Shown: positions 1-11,387, counted from the first letter of the stretch. The stretch is DNA of 64,000 nt from an uncultured Desulfobacteraceae bacterium (GCA_913060875.1 CAJXSL010000002.1:186001-250000); one strand, 5' to 3'. Made by a program: numbers and translations. The notes: generated from the sequence alone by a model not told the origin.

Positions 1-441
1 ATATCGGTGCCAAGCAGCTGCTTGGACACATGTGTTTGAGTAGGAGGCATAACGGTACCTGTCGGCTAAGCACATTGCATGCCATGCACAATGACAAGCC
101 GGTCAAGGCAATGCCAATGAATCCCGGAAAGCCTGCCAGGCGGGCATCCACAGTTTATGGGCCGTCCATTGGACTCCGGCGCGTCCCGATAAGAAGCCGG
201 GCCGATGTGTGAATTTTTTTGCCCAATTGAGCACCGCGAGTGGGCAACAGGGGGCTTATATGATGAGAAACCGGTTAAAAATGGAACGCCGGGTTGCCAA
301 GTGGAAGAAAGGCCTTATGTTTCATTCTTTTTGTGCATTGAGCAAAACCACCGGCTGGGGTGGGTTTGATGTCTTCGTATGAGAGCTTTTTACTGTTTTC
401 CAAATTTCTATTTTTCTATTTTTGATTTAAGGAGAGCTGTT

Positions 442-996
442 ATGACCGACAATTCCAAATTCACTCTTTACAGCGGCGGCCACCGGGGAACCGAAACCGA
501 GTTCGGTAAGCTGGCCGAACGTTGGGGAATCAACGAGGTTAACTTCGCGTTCGAGGGCCACCCCTCTGAACGCACACGTGGGATTCGGGTGCTCGATGAG
601 GCTGATCTGGCACGCGGTGATATCAGCATGGAGATCGTATCGTCCCGGATGGGACGCACCTATGCCCGGGCCGAAAAAATCCGCAAAGTCATCCAGTCCA
701 TCTTCCACATGGTGAACAACGGCTATCACGTCATTGCCGTCGGATGGATCCAGCCGGACGAAACCGTCAAGGGGGGTACCGGTTGGGGGGTCGAGCTGGC
801 CAAGCTGTTCAACCGCCCGATCAACGTATACGATCAGGACAAAAACCGTTGGTTCGCCTGGAAAAACAAACAATGGGTGGAAGAAACACCCGTCATCACG
901 GATAAAACGTTTGCCGGCACCGGCACCCGCAATCTTAGCGACCAGGGACGTGCCGCCCTGGAAGAGCTCTTCGAGCGCTCCTTCGGTCCGGCCTGA
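442..996 (+). CDS. putative SLOG/cpYpsA-like nucleotide-binding protein
   Basis: ORF 379..996 with probable start MTDNSKFTLYSGGHRGTETEFGKLAERWG at 442 after GGAG; N-terminal SGGHRGTE motif resembles SLOG/YpsA-like families (from memory). Confidence 0.55.
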   Translation: MTDNSKFTLYSGGHRGTETEFGKLAERWGINEVNFAFEGHPSERTRGIRVLDEADLARGDISMEIVSSRMGRTYARAEKIRKVIQSIFHMVNNGYHVIAVGWIQPDETVKGGTGWGVELAKLFNRPINVYDQDKNRWFAWKNKQWVEETPVITDKTFAGTGTRNLSDQGRAALEELFERSFGPA

Positions 997-1325
997 AGCT
1001 GAACCGTCGGCAACGATTCAGCAAGAACGCCGATAGGGGCCGAAAGATGCCATTTATGGATGGGCACTAACCCGGATGTTTCACGCGTTCGCGATGTTCA
1101 TTGACAAGGCATCAGGGGCGCCGCTGTACGCCTGTACCACAAGCGCCTGATAACGCAGTCAATGGGCATCTCGGGCGCGCCCGCAGGGTGAAACTTTTTC
1201 TGTGATTCTGGAAATCGGGGATGGGTACAACGTATCACCTGAAAATCATACCCCGAATACCGTTTATACCCTTGAATATTTGCAAAAAAGTTATTGTGTA
1301 GGAAAAATTTCATGAAATGTTCGGG

Positions 1326-1982
1326 TTAATTCACGATGGCGGGCCGCATGATGGTTTCCAGATCGCGCCGCTGGGCCTCGAAAAGGTCCGCGTCAGTGGT
1401 TGGTTCGCATTGGATCATGGTGTCGAAGCGCAGCACGACCTTGGAAAAGGGCTTGGGGAGCATGAACCGGTCCCAGCTGTTGAAATACCAGGCCTTTTCA
1501 GCCAGAACATAAAAGGGGACGATCGCCGCGCCGGTGGCGTGGGCCATGCGGATCACCCCCGCTTTGACCTGACCGGCCGGGCCGCGGGGGCCATCCACGA
1601 TGTGCCCGGCCAGGCGGGCGCTTTGCAGGCCGCCGATGACGTCATGCATGGCTTCGCGCCCGCCGCGCGATGAGGAACCCCGCACCGGGTGCCAGCCGGT
1701 ACGCTGGGCGACACCGGCAATCATCTCCCCGTCTTTGCTGCGGCTGATCATGATATGGGGATTGAAGCGCCGGTATGTCCGGAAATGACGTATGGCCGCA
1801 AAAAACTGCTGGTGCCAGGCGCACAGCAGAACGGAGCCCCCCTTTTCCACGTGCGCAACCCAGTCCTGCTCGTTTTCCACCGTCAGCCGAAACGTTCCGG
1901 CATACAAGCGGATAAATCGATAAAGAAACCCGATGAACCATCGGGACGTCAACAGATCCTTTTTAATTCCCACGAATAGCAT
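1326..1982 (-). CDS. DUF374-like lysophospholipid acyltransferase family protein
   Basis: LLCAWHQQFFAAIRHFR, MISRSKDGEMIAGVAQRTGWHPVRGSSSRGG, VDGPRGPAGQVKAGVIRMAHATGAAIVPF motifs typical of the family. Confidence 0.85.
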   Translation of the reverse strand: MLFVGIKKDLLTSRWFIGFLYRFIRLYAGTFRLTVENEQDWVAHVEKGGSVLLCAWHQQFFAAIRHFRTYRRFNPHIMISRSKDGEMIAGVAQRTGWHPVRGSSSRGGREAMHDVIGGLQSARLAGHIVDGPRGPAGQVKAGVIRMAHATGAAIVPFYVLAEKAWYFNSWDRFMLPKPFSKVVLRFDTMIQCEPTTDADLFEAQRRDLETIMRPAIVN

Positions 1983-2292
1983 CTCCCGTAAAACAGAGGC
2001 CTCCCCGGTTCTGCGGGGTTCCTTCTTTTTGACAAAGGGTACAACGTGTCATCTGAAAATTATATCCCGAATAACTGTATACCCCTGAATATTGGCATAA
2101 AATTTATTGTGTAGAAAAAATTTCATGAAATGTTCGGCCTATAGCACATGCCGCCAGGTTAGGACAGTCTGTCGATTCAGCCCATGGGGCCACTCGTGCC
2201 CAGATCCAATTTAACCAACCGGAATATTGACGTATTTTAAAATCCATGCCCAACAAAAGGCTTGAAGAAAAAAGGGTTTTCGATATCATGGA

Positions 2293-2568
2293 AGTATATA
2301 TCCGGGCCCGGGGGACCCGGCTTTGGGTTCCCCCTGGAAGAGGGGGATGCTCCAATCACGAGAGACAATAGGCGTCAGAAGACAGGAGTCAGGAGTCAGG
2401 ATGATTTTGATGTCGCTTCGCTCCGTCTTTTAAAAAAGATCGAATGCGCCGAAGGCGAAAACCTTATTCTGACTTCTGGATTCTGGCTCCTGAATTCCTA
2501 TACGACGATTACGGCGGAGCCAATTATCTCTGACCTGGCCCAGAGGACCAGGTTTTCTGGACCAAATA
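2293..2568. repeat. family-A ~280-bp dispersed repeat, copy 1
   Basis: shared tatatccgggcccgg.ggacccggctttgggtt...gaccaggttttctggaccaaat. Confidence 0.9.
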
Positions 2569-2616
2569 AATGAGCAGGTTTTTTTTATGTGTCTGACACC
2601 GTAACGAGAGGGGCTT

Positions 2617-3561
2617 ATGACATCCCGGAAAAAAGTGGGGTTGGTTCTCGGCAGCGGATCGTCACGCGGCTGGGCGCACATCGGGGCCATCGAAGCATTG
2701 GAAGCCTCCGGCATCCCCATCGATGTCATTGTCGGCTGCAGCGTGGGGTCTTACGTGGGAGCGCTTTTTGCCAGCGGAAGCCTGGCAAGTCTCAAAGAGT
2801 TCGTCCTGCGCATGAATGGGAAAAAGGTCTTTTCCTATTTCGATGTGGTGTTTCCCCGCTCCGGACTACTGGACGGCACCCGCAAGGTCAAAGAGCTTTT
2901 CTCCATGCATACCCCGAAGGAGCTGTTCGAGGAATTGAGCCTTCCCGTGGCCATGGTGGCCACCGACCTCAAACGGGGCCGCAAGGTGGTTCTGCGATCC
3001 GGCAGCATCATGAAAGCGCTCCAGGCCACCATGTCCATTCCCGGGTTGTTTGCGCCGGTCCAGATCAACGGGCGCTGGCTCGTGGACGGCGGACTGCTCG
3101 ATCCGGTGCCGGTGGGGGTGGCCAAAGCCATGGCCGCCGACGTGGTGATTGCGGTGGACCTGAATTCCGGGTTGATATCGCGGCGGGAGGTGCGCAAGCA
3201 GGCGCACAAGGCGGAAGCCGACAACGGCCAGGAACCCGAATACAAGTATGAATTGCTGCAAAAGCTGTCGGACTATTACGAAAGCGCGGAAGCGAGCTTC
3301 AAGTCCAGAATCAACGACCTTTTCCGCAAAGAAGAGGAAACCCCGGACATCATCGACACGGTCATGACCTCGATCAACATCATGCAGGAGCGCATCACCC
3401 GGGTCAATCTGGCCGTGGAACCGCCGGATATTCTGGTGCAGCCCCGCCTGGGGGATCTTAGAATGATGGATTTCGACCGGGTGGACCACGCCATCGAAGA
3501 AGGTTACCTGGGGGTCATGGAGCGCATGGACGATATCAAGGCGCTGCTGGCCAAGCCTTGA
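2617..3561 (+). CDS. patatin-like phospholipase family protein
   Basis: GLVLGSGSSRGWAHIG, GCSVGSYVGAL (GxSxG), DGGLLDPVPV (DGG/D catalytic) motifs. Confidence 0.9.
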   Translation: MTSRKKVGLVLGSGSSRGWAHIGAIEALEASGIPIDVIVGCSVGSYVGALFASGSLASLKEFVLRMNGKKVFSYFDVVFPRSGLLDGTRKVKELFSMHTPKELFEELSLPVAMVATDLKRGRKVVLRSGSIMKALQATMSIPGLFAPVQINGRWLVDGGLLDPVPVGVAKAMAADVVIAVDLNSGLISRREVRKQAHKAEADNGQEPEYKYELLQKLSDYYESAEASFKSRINDLFRKEEETPDIIDTVMTSINIMQERITRVNLAVEPPDILVQPRLGDLRMMDFDRVDHAIEEGYLGVMERMDDIKALLAKP

Positions 3562-3616
3562 ATCGCATGCCCTCAAAACGCGTACTTCAATCCGAGGCAC
3601 ACATAAAGCGATCGTT

Positions 3617-4333
3617 TCAGGGAGCGGTCTCGGCAAGGCGTGCTTCGATGTCTTCCAGCCATTCTCGCTGGGCACGCGGATCGAAAAAAAGCGAGGTGTC
3701 TTCGTCAAAATCCGTATGCTCCTCGAAACTGGTTTCCATGGCGGCTCGGGCCATGGAAGCCAGCTTGGCGGCCAGTTCCGCCTGCACTTCCCGGTAGCTG
3801 TCATTGATGGCCAGGTAATCTTTCAATTCCTCCCGGGCCTCCCGGGTCAGTTTGCGCGCGGACAACTCCGCCAGGGCAAAGTGAATCTGCTCGTGCTGGA
3901 GGACATAAGCTTTTCTCCGCTCGGGGACCTCCGGGCTCCACCAGGAGCAGCCCGGCACAAAGACCGCTTCAAATATGATCTTCGGAATGCTGCCCATATA
4001 AAAAGATTGTCCCTGATAAACTCCCTGGGTGATGCGCGCCTGGGTATCCGGTGCAGGTCGAATGCTGATGCAGGAATGGGCGTTGATATGGTGATCGAAA
4101 CGGTCGTACTCCGGCGGCAACGATACCGCCTTGAAATCCTCGATCGTCAGTGGTCGATAGGTGAAGCCCTCCCCGCCACCGGACATTGCGCTCCCAGGGG
4201 CACGAAATTGCGGCCGGGCATATTCCGGCAGTTGGGCACAACCGGCCAGCAGCCCCACCAGGAGCACCAAAGCCATTCGCTTCAATCGCCGGCGAAAGCA
4301 AAATTTGTAATTTTTTTGTAATCGCGGATCCAC
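3617..4333 (-). CDS. putative lipoprotein with HExxH motif (DUF922-like)
   Basis: lipobox LLVGLLAGC near N-terminus; VLQHEQIHFALAE metallopeptidase-like motif. Confidence 0.6.
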   Translation of the reverse strand: MDPRLQKNYKFCFRRRLKRMALVLLVGLLAGCAQLPEYARPQFRAPGSAMSGGGEGFTYRPLTIEDFKAVSLPPEYDRFDHHINAHSCISIRPAPDTQARITQGVYQGQSFYMGSIPKIIFEAVFVPGCSWWSPEVPERRKAYVLQHEQIHFALAELSARKLTREAREELKDYLAINDSYREVQAELAAKLASMARAAMETSFEEHTDFDEDTSLFFDPRAQREWLEDIEARLAETAP

Positions 4334-4532
4334 CGGTATTCTTCTCCTGCCGAGTGTAATTGTTTTGTCAAACCCAATTCTACTCTGTTAACGCAGGCCC
4401 TCAGGCATTAGATTGCATCTTAAAAATCCTGGCCAGTATCGTGTTCTTCTTCGCGAGGGTCAAACTTCGCGTGCTTCGTTTTCTTTTCAGGGAAAAGATA
4501 ATGAAGAAACATTTTTCAAACAGGAGATAGAC

Positions 4533-6284
4533 ATGCCAACCATCCCGACGCCGCACCCCAAAGCCACCCGCGCCAGGGTATTACTTGCCAGCGTCTTCGG
4601 CCCCTATGCCTGTGACGACGGCTACGGCAGTCGTGCCGTCAATCCTATGGAACTCTACCAGAACCAGGTTACCCGAGTCCAGGGGGGCTTTTCCCTGCGT
4701 ATGTTCCACCGCTCGTTCGCTTTGCTCATGCTCCAGGCCAATATCGATGCCCCCTGCACCGTGCTGGATTTTGCCTCGCGTGACCGTTTTATAAAAGAAC
4801 TCCTCGACGAAACCTACGACATTATCGGCATCAGTGCCATTATTCCGAATATCGAAAAAGTTAAGGCGATGTGCCGCCTGATTCGCCGCCACCAACCCCG
4901 GGCCACCATCGTGGTGGGCGGCCACATTGCCAATTACCGCGAACTGGAACAGGCCATCGATGCCGACCATATCGTCCGGGGAGACGGCATTGCCTGGCTG
5001 CGCCGGTTTCTGGGTCAACCCGTCGATCAACCGGTCAAGCACCCGGCGTCCACTTCAGCCTTCGGGGCGCGCATCCTGGGCATCGATCTGCCCGACAAGC
5101 CCGGCGATACGGCAGCGATTCTCATCCCATCCGTGGGCTGCCCGGTGGGCTGTAACTTCTGCTCCACCTCCGCCCTTTTCGGGGGCAAAGGCCAATTTAT
5201 CAATTTCTACGAAACCGGTGATGAACTCTTTGCAGTGATGTGCCATCTTGAAAAAGCCCTGCATGTTCAGTCCTTTTTCGTTCTGGATGAGAATTTTCTT
5301 CTGCACCGCAAACGCGCCCTGCGGCTGCTTGAATTGATGCAGGCCCACGATAAACACTGGTCCCTTAACGTCTTCAGTTCGGCCAGGGTCCTGCAGTCCT
5401 ACACCATGGAACAAATCGTGGGGCTCGGCATCGGCTGGGTCTGGATGGGCATCGAAGGGGCCAACAGCAGCTACCGCAAGCTCGAGAAGGTCAATACCCA
5501 TCGCCTGGTGAAACGCCTCCAGTCCCACGGCATTCGGGTGCTGGGCTCGTCAATTCTCGGCCTGGAGGATCACACACCGGGAAATATCGACCAGGTGATC
5601 GACCATGCCATCAGCCACCGGACGGATTTCCACCAGTTCATGCTCTATACCCCGATACCGGGCACCCCGCTTTATGAACGTCATAAAAAGGCTGGGACTC
5701 TGCTGGACGAAAAGGCCTTTCCCCATGCCGATGCGCACGGTCAGTACCGTTTCAACTACCGACATGCCCACATCAAATCCGGCCAGGAAGAAGGGTTTCT
5801 CCTGCGGGCCTTCAAACGCGATTTTCATCAAAACGGGCCTAGCCTGGCCCGCTTGATCCGCACCCTTTTGACCGGCTGGCAGCGCTATAAAAATCATCCG
5901 GATGCGCGCTTGAGAGATCGCTATGCCCGTGAAGTCGCCCCCCTGCGATCAGGCTATGCCGGGGCCGTATGGGCCATGAAGCAGTACTATCGCGACACAC
6001 CCGCAACGTTCAGCCGAATGCAGCGTCTTCTGGCCGATATCTATAAAGAATTCGGATGGAAAACCCGCCTGGCAGCCCCGTTGATCGGTCTCTATGTCTA
6101 TCTGAAAATGTTGCAGGAAGAGCGCCGTCTGGTCCGGGGCTGGCGATATGAACCGGCCACGTTTTACGAAAAAAATGCCGCCGCACAGTTGCTGGCGTCA
6201 CGCGGCAGGCTTGAATCAGCGCCGCCGCCCTGCAATCCAGGTGCGCTCTTCACCCCGCCGGAACCGGTCTTGAAACAAAGATGA
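4533..6284 (+). CDS. B12-binding domain radical SAM protein
   Basis: VVGGHI cobalamin-binding-like N-terminal domain and CPVGCNFC (CX3CX2C) radical SAM motif; start MPTIPTPHPKATRARVLLAS. Confidence 0.9.
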   Translation: MPTIPTPHPKATRARVLLASVFGPYACDDGYGSRAVNPMELYQNQVTRVQGGFSLRMFHRSFALLMLQANIDAPCTVLDFASRDRFIKELLDETYDIIGISAIIPNIEKVKAMCRLIRRHQPRATIVVGGHIANYRELEQAIDADHIVRGDGIAWLRRFLGQPVDQPVKHPASTSAFGARILGIDLPDKPGDTAAILIPSVGCPVGCNFCSTSALFGGKGQFINFYETGDELFAVMCHLEKALHVQSFFVLDENFLLHRKRALRLLELMQAHDKHWSLNVFSSARVLQSYTMEQIVGLGIGWVWMGIEGANSSYRKLEKVNTHRLVKRLQSHGIRVLGSSILGLEDHTPGNIDQVIDHAISHRTDFHQFMLYTPIPGTPLYERHKKAGTLLDEKAFPHADAHGQYRFNYRHAHIKSGQEEGFLLRAFKRDFHQNGPSLARLIRTLLTGWQRYKNHPDARLRDRYAREVAPLRSGYAGAVWAMKQYYRDTPATFSRMQRLLADIYKEFGWKTRLAAPLIGLYVYLKMLQEERRLVRGWRYEPATFYEKNAAAQLLASRGRLESAPPPCNPGALFTPPEPVLKQR

Positions 6285-6293
6285 TCCCGGCCG

Positions 6294-8570
6294 CTAAACC
6301 GGCCGTCCGTTCTCACCATTGGCATGGACCTGGGCCTGGGCCACGGTGGTGGCGATCAGGTCCACGACGCTCTCCACATCCGCATTGCGCTGGAGCACGT
6401 TGAAGGGCCGGTCGATACCCATCAGCAGGGGCCCGACCACTTTGGCGCCCCCGATCCGGTCCATCAGCTTGTAGGCGATGTTGCCCGAGGTCAAATCCGG
6501 AAAGACAAGGACGTTGGCGGCCCGGCCCAACCGGTTGAATGCAAATTCCTCCGCCAGGATACGGCCATCCACGGCCGTATCGGCCTGGACTTCGCCCTCC
6601 ACGATCAGCGCGGGAGCTCTTTCCCGGGTCAGCTCCACCGCCCGGGCCATTCTGCGGGTATCCGCATTGCGGACGCTGCCGAAATTGGAATAGGACAGCA
6701 TGGCCACCCGGGGTTCCATGTCGAAGAACGCCGCCATATCGGCCGCCAGCACGGCGATCTCCGCAAGGTCTTCCGGCGTCGGATGGATGTTGACCGTGGC
6801 ATCGGCAAACAGCAGGGTGCGGTTTTTGAGGATGACGAGATAGAGTCCGGCAACAAGGCCTACGCCTGCACGGCGGGGAATCACCTGCAGTACCGGACGG
6901 ATGGCGTTGGGGTAGGACTGGGCGATGCCGTGGACCTGGCCGTCTACCAAGCCTTCCCGCACCAGCATGGCCCCGAATATGTATGGGTTGTTCAATTGAA
7001 ACCGCGTTTCGGTCAGGGACCACCCCTTGCGCTGCCGCAGGCGGAAGAGTTTGTCGGTGAAGGCTTCCAGGTGCGAATTGCGGCGATGATCCATGATGTC
7101 GATGTTGTCCAGGGGGATATGCAATGCTTCGGCCTGGGACCGGACGACCCCCGGGTCTCCCAGGAGCAGCGGCCGGGCCAGACCTTCCTTGGCGGCCTGG
7201 TGGGCGGCGCGGATGATAACCGGATGATCCCCTTCGGGCAGGACAATGCGCTTGGGCGCTTGCTGGGCACGAAACATGATCTTGCGCATGATCTCGCGCT
7301 CGGGTCCCAGGGTGGCTTCCAGACGCTGGATATAGGCGGCCCGCTCGGGCATGGGGCCGCGGGCGGCGCCGCTGGCCACCGCCGCTTCGGCCACGGCCGG
7401 CACCACCTTGAGCAAGGCACGGGTGTCCAACGGCTTGGGAATGATGTATTCGGTGCCAAACCGGATCGGCTGCCCCCCATAGGCGCGTATGACGGCATCC
7501 GGAACGTCTTCCCGGGCCATTTCGGCCAAAGCCTTGACCGCGGCCACCTTCATCGCTTCGTTGATTTCCCTGGCCCGCACGTCCAGCGCGCCCCGAAAGA
7601 TAAACGGAAATCCCAGGACATTGTTGACCTGGTTGGGATAATCGGAACGCCCCGTGGCAATGATGGCATCCGGTCGCGCGGCTTTGGCGACATGGTAATC
7701 GATTTCCGGATCAGGATTGGCCAGGGCGAAGATGATCGGAGCGGCATTCATCTTCTTCAGGAGTTCCGGCGTAAAGGCGCCTTTGACCGAAAGCCCCAGC
7801 AGCAGGTCGGCGCCCGTCACGGCGTCTTCCAGTGTTCGGGCCGGTGTCTCGCAGGCCATTTCTTCTTTGTAAGGATTCATGCCCTGCGTGCGTCCCTTGT
7901 AAATCACGCCGCGGGAATCCACCATGATCAGGTTGCGGGGCGACACCCCCAGTTGGATATACAGTTTGCCGCTGGCGATGCCGGCCGCGCCGGCCCCGTT
8001 GATGACCACGCGCAGGTCCTCCAGGCGTCGCTTCGTAAGGGCCGCCGCATTGAGCATGGCCGCTGCGGATATAATGGCCGTGCCGTGCTGATCGTCGTGG
8101 AATACGGGTATCCCCATCCGGGCTTTCAGTTGTTCTTCGATATAGAAGCAGTCCGGGGCTTTGATATCTTCCAGGTTGATGCCCCCGAATGTGGGCTCCA
8201 TCAGTTCGACCGTGCGGATGAATTCGTCCGGATCGGTGGTGTCCACTTCGATGTCGAAAACATCGATATTGGCAAACCGCTTGAAGAGCACGGCCTTGCC
8301 TTCCATCACCGGTTTGCCGGCCAGGGAACCGATGTGGCCCAGACCCAGTACGGCCGTACCGTTGGTGATCACGGCAATCAGGTTGCCGCGATTGGTGTAG
8401 TCATAGGATGTGTCCGGCGCTTCCTCGATGACGCGACAGGGTGCGGCCACCCCGGGCGTGTAGGCTAGGCTGAGGTCGGACTGGCTGTAAAAGGGTTTGG
8501 TGGGAACGACTTCGATTTTGCCGGGTTGGGGATCACGATGGTATCGCAGGGCCTCTTCGTCGTGGGACAT
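6294..8570 (-). CDS. maeB: NADP-dependent malic enzyme with C-terminal phosphotransacetylase-like domain
   Basis: N-terminal [18 protein letters not shown]...[15 protein letters not shown] malic enzyme; C-terminal PTA-like domain. Confidence 0.93.
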   Translation of the reverse strand: MSHDEEALRYHRDPQPGKIEVVPTKPFYSQSDLSLAYTPGVAAPCRVIEEAPDTSYDYTNRGNLIAVITNGTAVLGLGHIGSLAGKPVMEGKAVLFKRFANIDVFDIEVDTTDPDEFIRTVELMEPTFGGINLEDIKAPDCFYIEEQLKARMGIPVFHDDQHGTAIISAAAMLNAAALTKRRLEDLRVVINGAGAAGIASGKLYIQLGVSPRNLIMVDSRGVIYKGRTQGMNPYKEEMACETPARTLEDAVTGADLLLGLSVKGAFTPELLKKMNAAPIIFALANPDPEIDYHVAKAARPDAIIATGRSDYPNQVNNVLGFPFIFRGALDVRAREINEAMKVAAVKALAEMAREDVPDAVIRAYGGQPIRFGTEYIIPKPLDTRALLKVVPAVAEAAVASGAARGPMPERAAYIQRLEATLGPEREIMRKIMFRAQQAPKRIVLPEGDHPVIIRAAHQAAKEGLARPLLLGDPGVVRSQAEALHIPLDNIDIMDHRRNSHLEAFTDKLFRLRQRKGWSLTETRFQLNNPYIFGAMLVREGLVDGQVHGIAQSYPNAIRPVLQVIPRRAGVGLVAGLYLVILKNRTLLFADATVNIHPTPEDLAEIAVLAADMAAFFDMEPRVAMLSYSNFGSVRNADTRRMARAVELTRERAPALIVEGEVQADTAVDGRILAEEFAFNRLGRAANVLVFPDLTSGNIAYKLMDRIGGAKVVGPLLMGIDRPFNVLQRNADVESVVDLIATTVAQAQVHANGENGRPV

Positions 8571-8726
8571 GTATTATCTCCTTCACCAATAATACGGATT
8601 GGGATTAATAGGGTGTCAGATTGTCACAGGGGGAAAATCGGATCGAAAACGCGAGCTATTCGTGAGCCCTATATCATGCAGTCCAAAACATGATTCGGAA
8701 GGCATCGTTTGTCAACGCATGCAGCC

Positions 8727-9620
8727 CTATGATTGGGATTGCAGAGGTGCACGATCGGTTGCGCCGCCTGTCGGCTTATCTGGCAAGATGCCGCTGGTAT
8801 ATAGGCTGCCCCGGCACATGTCAATGACCATATCCATCACCCGCCGGAAGTCCTGTTCCCGGAGAAAAAGCGACCGGTGCCGGGAGCCGGGCACGGTGTG
8901 AAGACGTCTGGCTTTGGCCGTCGTTGCGGATTGATAGATTTTTTCCGTCACTTCGACCGGTATGACCGCGTCGGATTCCGCCGCGACGATCAAGAGGTTG
9001 CCCCGGAAGGCGGACAGGATGTTGAAAGCGTCCGAGTTCCGCCAACTGCCGGGCGAACGGATGGCGGCCGAAAACGCGGGCCCGAAAGCCAGATCGTAGG
9101 CCTCCGGGGTGTAGACCGCCGGGACCAGCAATATCAGATTGTCCACCGCGAATGTTTCCGTGAGCCGTATCGCCGTGTAGCCGCTCATGCTGGCACCAAT
9201 CAGGGTCAGTGGTTCCGCACAGGCATAGTCGATGACGGCCGAAGCCTGATCCGTCCTGTCATGCAGGGAGGATTCCCCCAGGCGTCCGCCGGTGGCGCCA
9301 TGCCCGATGAAATCGAAGCTGACCGTGGGAAGCCCGTTGGCGTTTAAAAACGTCCTCAGCCTTGAAAAACGATGGCGCGACGATTTGCCGGCCCCATGCA
9401 GCACGATGGCCCGGCATCGTTTTCCATAGGCATCGCCTTGCAATACATGGTGGCCAAAAGGCAGTTTGAACTCGGTTAAGGCGTTGGACACGGCAATCCC
9501 CCTATCCCATTCTGATCGAATCGGCCCTAAATCGGGGAGATCATCCCTATCTCTCCAGATTCCGGCAGCCTTTTTCAGTGCCATCTCTGCCCATTTTTTT
9601 CCTTTTGTTTTCAATCGCAC
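8727..9620 (-). CDS. alpha/beta hydrolase
   Basis: VLHGAGKSSRHRF, FDFIGHGATGG, LIGASMSGYTAI nucleophile elbow. Confidence 0.8.
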   Translation of the reverse strand: MRLKTKGKKWAEMALKKAAGIWRDRDDLPDLGPIRSEWDRGIAVSNALTEFKLPFGHHVLQGDAYGKRCRAIVLHGAGKSSRHRFSRLRTFLNANGLPTVSFDFIGHGATGGRLGESSLHDRTDQASAVIDYACAEPLTLIGASMSGYTAIRLTETFAVDNLILLVPAVYTPEAYDLAFGPAFSAAIRSPGSWRNSDAFNILSAFRGNLLIVAAESDAVIPVEVTEKIYQSATTAKARRLHTVPGSRHRSLFLREQDFRRVMDMVIDMCRGSLYTSGILPDKPTGGATDRAPLQSQS

Positions 9621-9683
9621 CCTATACGCCTGGCCCCTCGGCCCCTTAAAATTGCACCAACTGTTTGGGAAATCCCCCTGACA

Positions 9684-10340
9684 CTATAGCCCCATATCTT
9701 CGTTGACGATGATCACCTTTATGCGGCCCTTGGGATAGGATTTTTCGGTGATGCTCCAGGTGTTGCAGATCCTGTCGGGACTTTTGCAATCCATACAGCA
9801 GGATGTCTTCACACAGGGCGTCTTCCAGCCGGGATGCCGTATGGCATTCAAAGGGGCCGCGTAATGTTTAATTCTTTCCATGGCCTCTTTCACCCCGGCC
9901 ACGATCTTATTCCGGCCGACCACAATGATGACCGTTTTCGGACCGAACATGATACCGGCGATGCGGTTGCCGACCATGTCGAGGTTCACCAGCTGGCCGG
10001 ACTCCGTGATGGCATTGCTCCCGGTCAAGAACACATCCACCAGGAGGGCCTGCCGCCGGCGTTCGATGATTTCCGCGCGGGGCACTCCGTCTTCGAAGGT
10101 TTTGATAAGTCTGATGTCGGGCCGGTTTTCAATGTCTTGCAGGATTCCGGTCGCGAGCATGGACAGGGAATCACCCCAGGAAACGCTGCGGACGTTCAAT
10201 TTTGAAAGGATATCGTCCCGTATCAGCCTTTTCACATCATCTTGGCGGTCCGCCGTATAGACGTCAAAATGATTCTGTACAAGTGCTTCCCGGCACTTCT
10301 CGATCTTCTTTTGCCAATAGGTTTCCATAGGGTTTGGCAT
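9684..10340 (-). CDS. LUD-domain (LutC/YkgG-like, DUF162) protein
   Basis: FLTGSNAITESGQLVNLDMVGNRIAGIMFGPKTVIIVVGRNKIV and C-terminal CCMDCKSPDRIC. Confidence 0.85.
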   Translation of the reverse strand: MPNPMETYWQKKIEKCREALVQNHFDVYTADRQDDVKRLIRDDILSKLNVRSVSWGDSLSMLATGILQDIENRPDIRLIKTFEDGVPRAEIIERRRQALLVDVFLTGSNAITESGQLVNLDMVGNRIAGIMFGPKTVIIVVGRNKIVAGVKEAMERIKHYAAPLNAIRHPGWKTPCVKTSCCMDCKSPDRICNTWSITEKSYPKGRIKVIIVNEDMGL

Positions 10341-10391
10341 CGTGTGACCTGCTTGTTTCGCGTTAGAAACGATAGCCATCGCTACCAGCCT

Positions 10392-11219
10392 TTATTGGTT
10401 CTGCACAACAGCGCTGGCGTCCGGATCAAACGGATTGGTACGAACCGCCAAGGAAAATAAATAGCCATAACTCTTTTGCAAATAACGGATGTAGCGAAGC
10501 CATTCAAAGAGCAATAATTTATAGACGCGCGCCATATCCCCCTCAAGATGATTACGGTCGGGATCCGTCAGTGAATCCAAATCACGCCGGTTCAAGAGTT
10601 CATCGCGCAAATGGAATAACGCCCGGAGAAGCTCTGTAAATTGCTCATGTTCCTGGATGTTCGGATTCTCAATCAATCGCAAGAGCAAGTCAGCCTTGCT
10701 TTGCAGATAGTCCATGAATGCCGGCATATCCCCTGGGTGCGAATGGATGGCAAACCGATGACGGGCAAAAAATTGGCCGGCCTTGTCATAATCCCCTTTT
10801 TGCCATTCCTCTGAAATCTTCAGCCTAGCGTTCAGCTGTTCTACGCCCGAATCCAGACGGACAAATCGTCTCAGCAGACCGGTCCCCATTTCACTGAAAA
10901 ACAACCCGGTTATCATATCCACTTTTTGTTGTCGGATGGCTTCCTCGCGACGATTGACAAACAGGTCCGTAATACTGGCAACAACGCCGAGAAACGTCCC
11001 CACGCCCCCGATGATAATGATCAGCGCAAGAAGTTTACCGATCATTGTGTGGGGGCTGATGTCGCCATAGCCCACGGTTGCCATGGTCACAATTGAAAAA
11101 TAGATCGCATTCGTCAATGACATCTTTTCAAAAAACATGAAGCCGACAATGCCAACCAACATCAAAATCGTGAAAACAGTGATGTATATTCGGAGACGCA
11201 ATTTGGCAGTAGATTTCAT
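10392..11219 (-). CDS. two-TM potassium channel family protein
   Basis: pore motif SIVTMATVGYGDISP plus two flanking TM helices. Confidence 0.88.
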   Translation of the reverse strand: MKSTAKLRLRIYITVFTILMLVGIVGFMFFEKMSLTNAIYFSIVTMATVGYGDISPHTMIGKLLALIIIIGGVGTFLGVVASITDLFVNRREEAIRQQKVDMITGLFFSEMGTGLLRRFVRLDSGVEQLNARLKISEEWQKGDYDKAGQFFARHRFAIHSHPGDMPAFMDYLQSKADLLLRLIENPNIQEHEQFTELLRALFHLRDELLNRRDLDSLTDPDRNHLEGDMARVYKLLLFEWLRYIRYLQKSYGYLFSLAVRTNPFDPDASAVVQNQ

Positions 11220-11387
11220 CCGGTGACCTTTTTACCGTCGGCTGAATATTCCTGTTCAGCCAGTGGATCGCTATATTCCATTTAAATACCCCGACATCTA
11301 TATCCCGGGGATCATTGATTTGGATAGTTCAATTACAATTTCCATGCGTTATCATGGTCGAAGGCGATTCCGGCCGACCTGTCACGG

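Noticed and set aside
2262-2573. Small ORF shared with 39918..40346 and 63028..63225 (...DFDVASLRLLKKIECAEGENLILTSGF)
   Set aside because: Identity is explained by the family-A DNA repeat; different starts and no RBS conservation make a real protein unlikely, though not excluded.
6324-8468. 714-aa plus-strand ORF
   Set aside because: Antisense to maeB; low-complexity His/Gly/Asp-rich composition typical of a GC-rich shadow ORF.
6294-8570. Malic enzyme-phosphotransacetylase fusion as a novelty
   Set aside because: This domain architecture is standard for MaeB.
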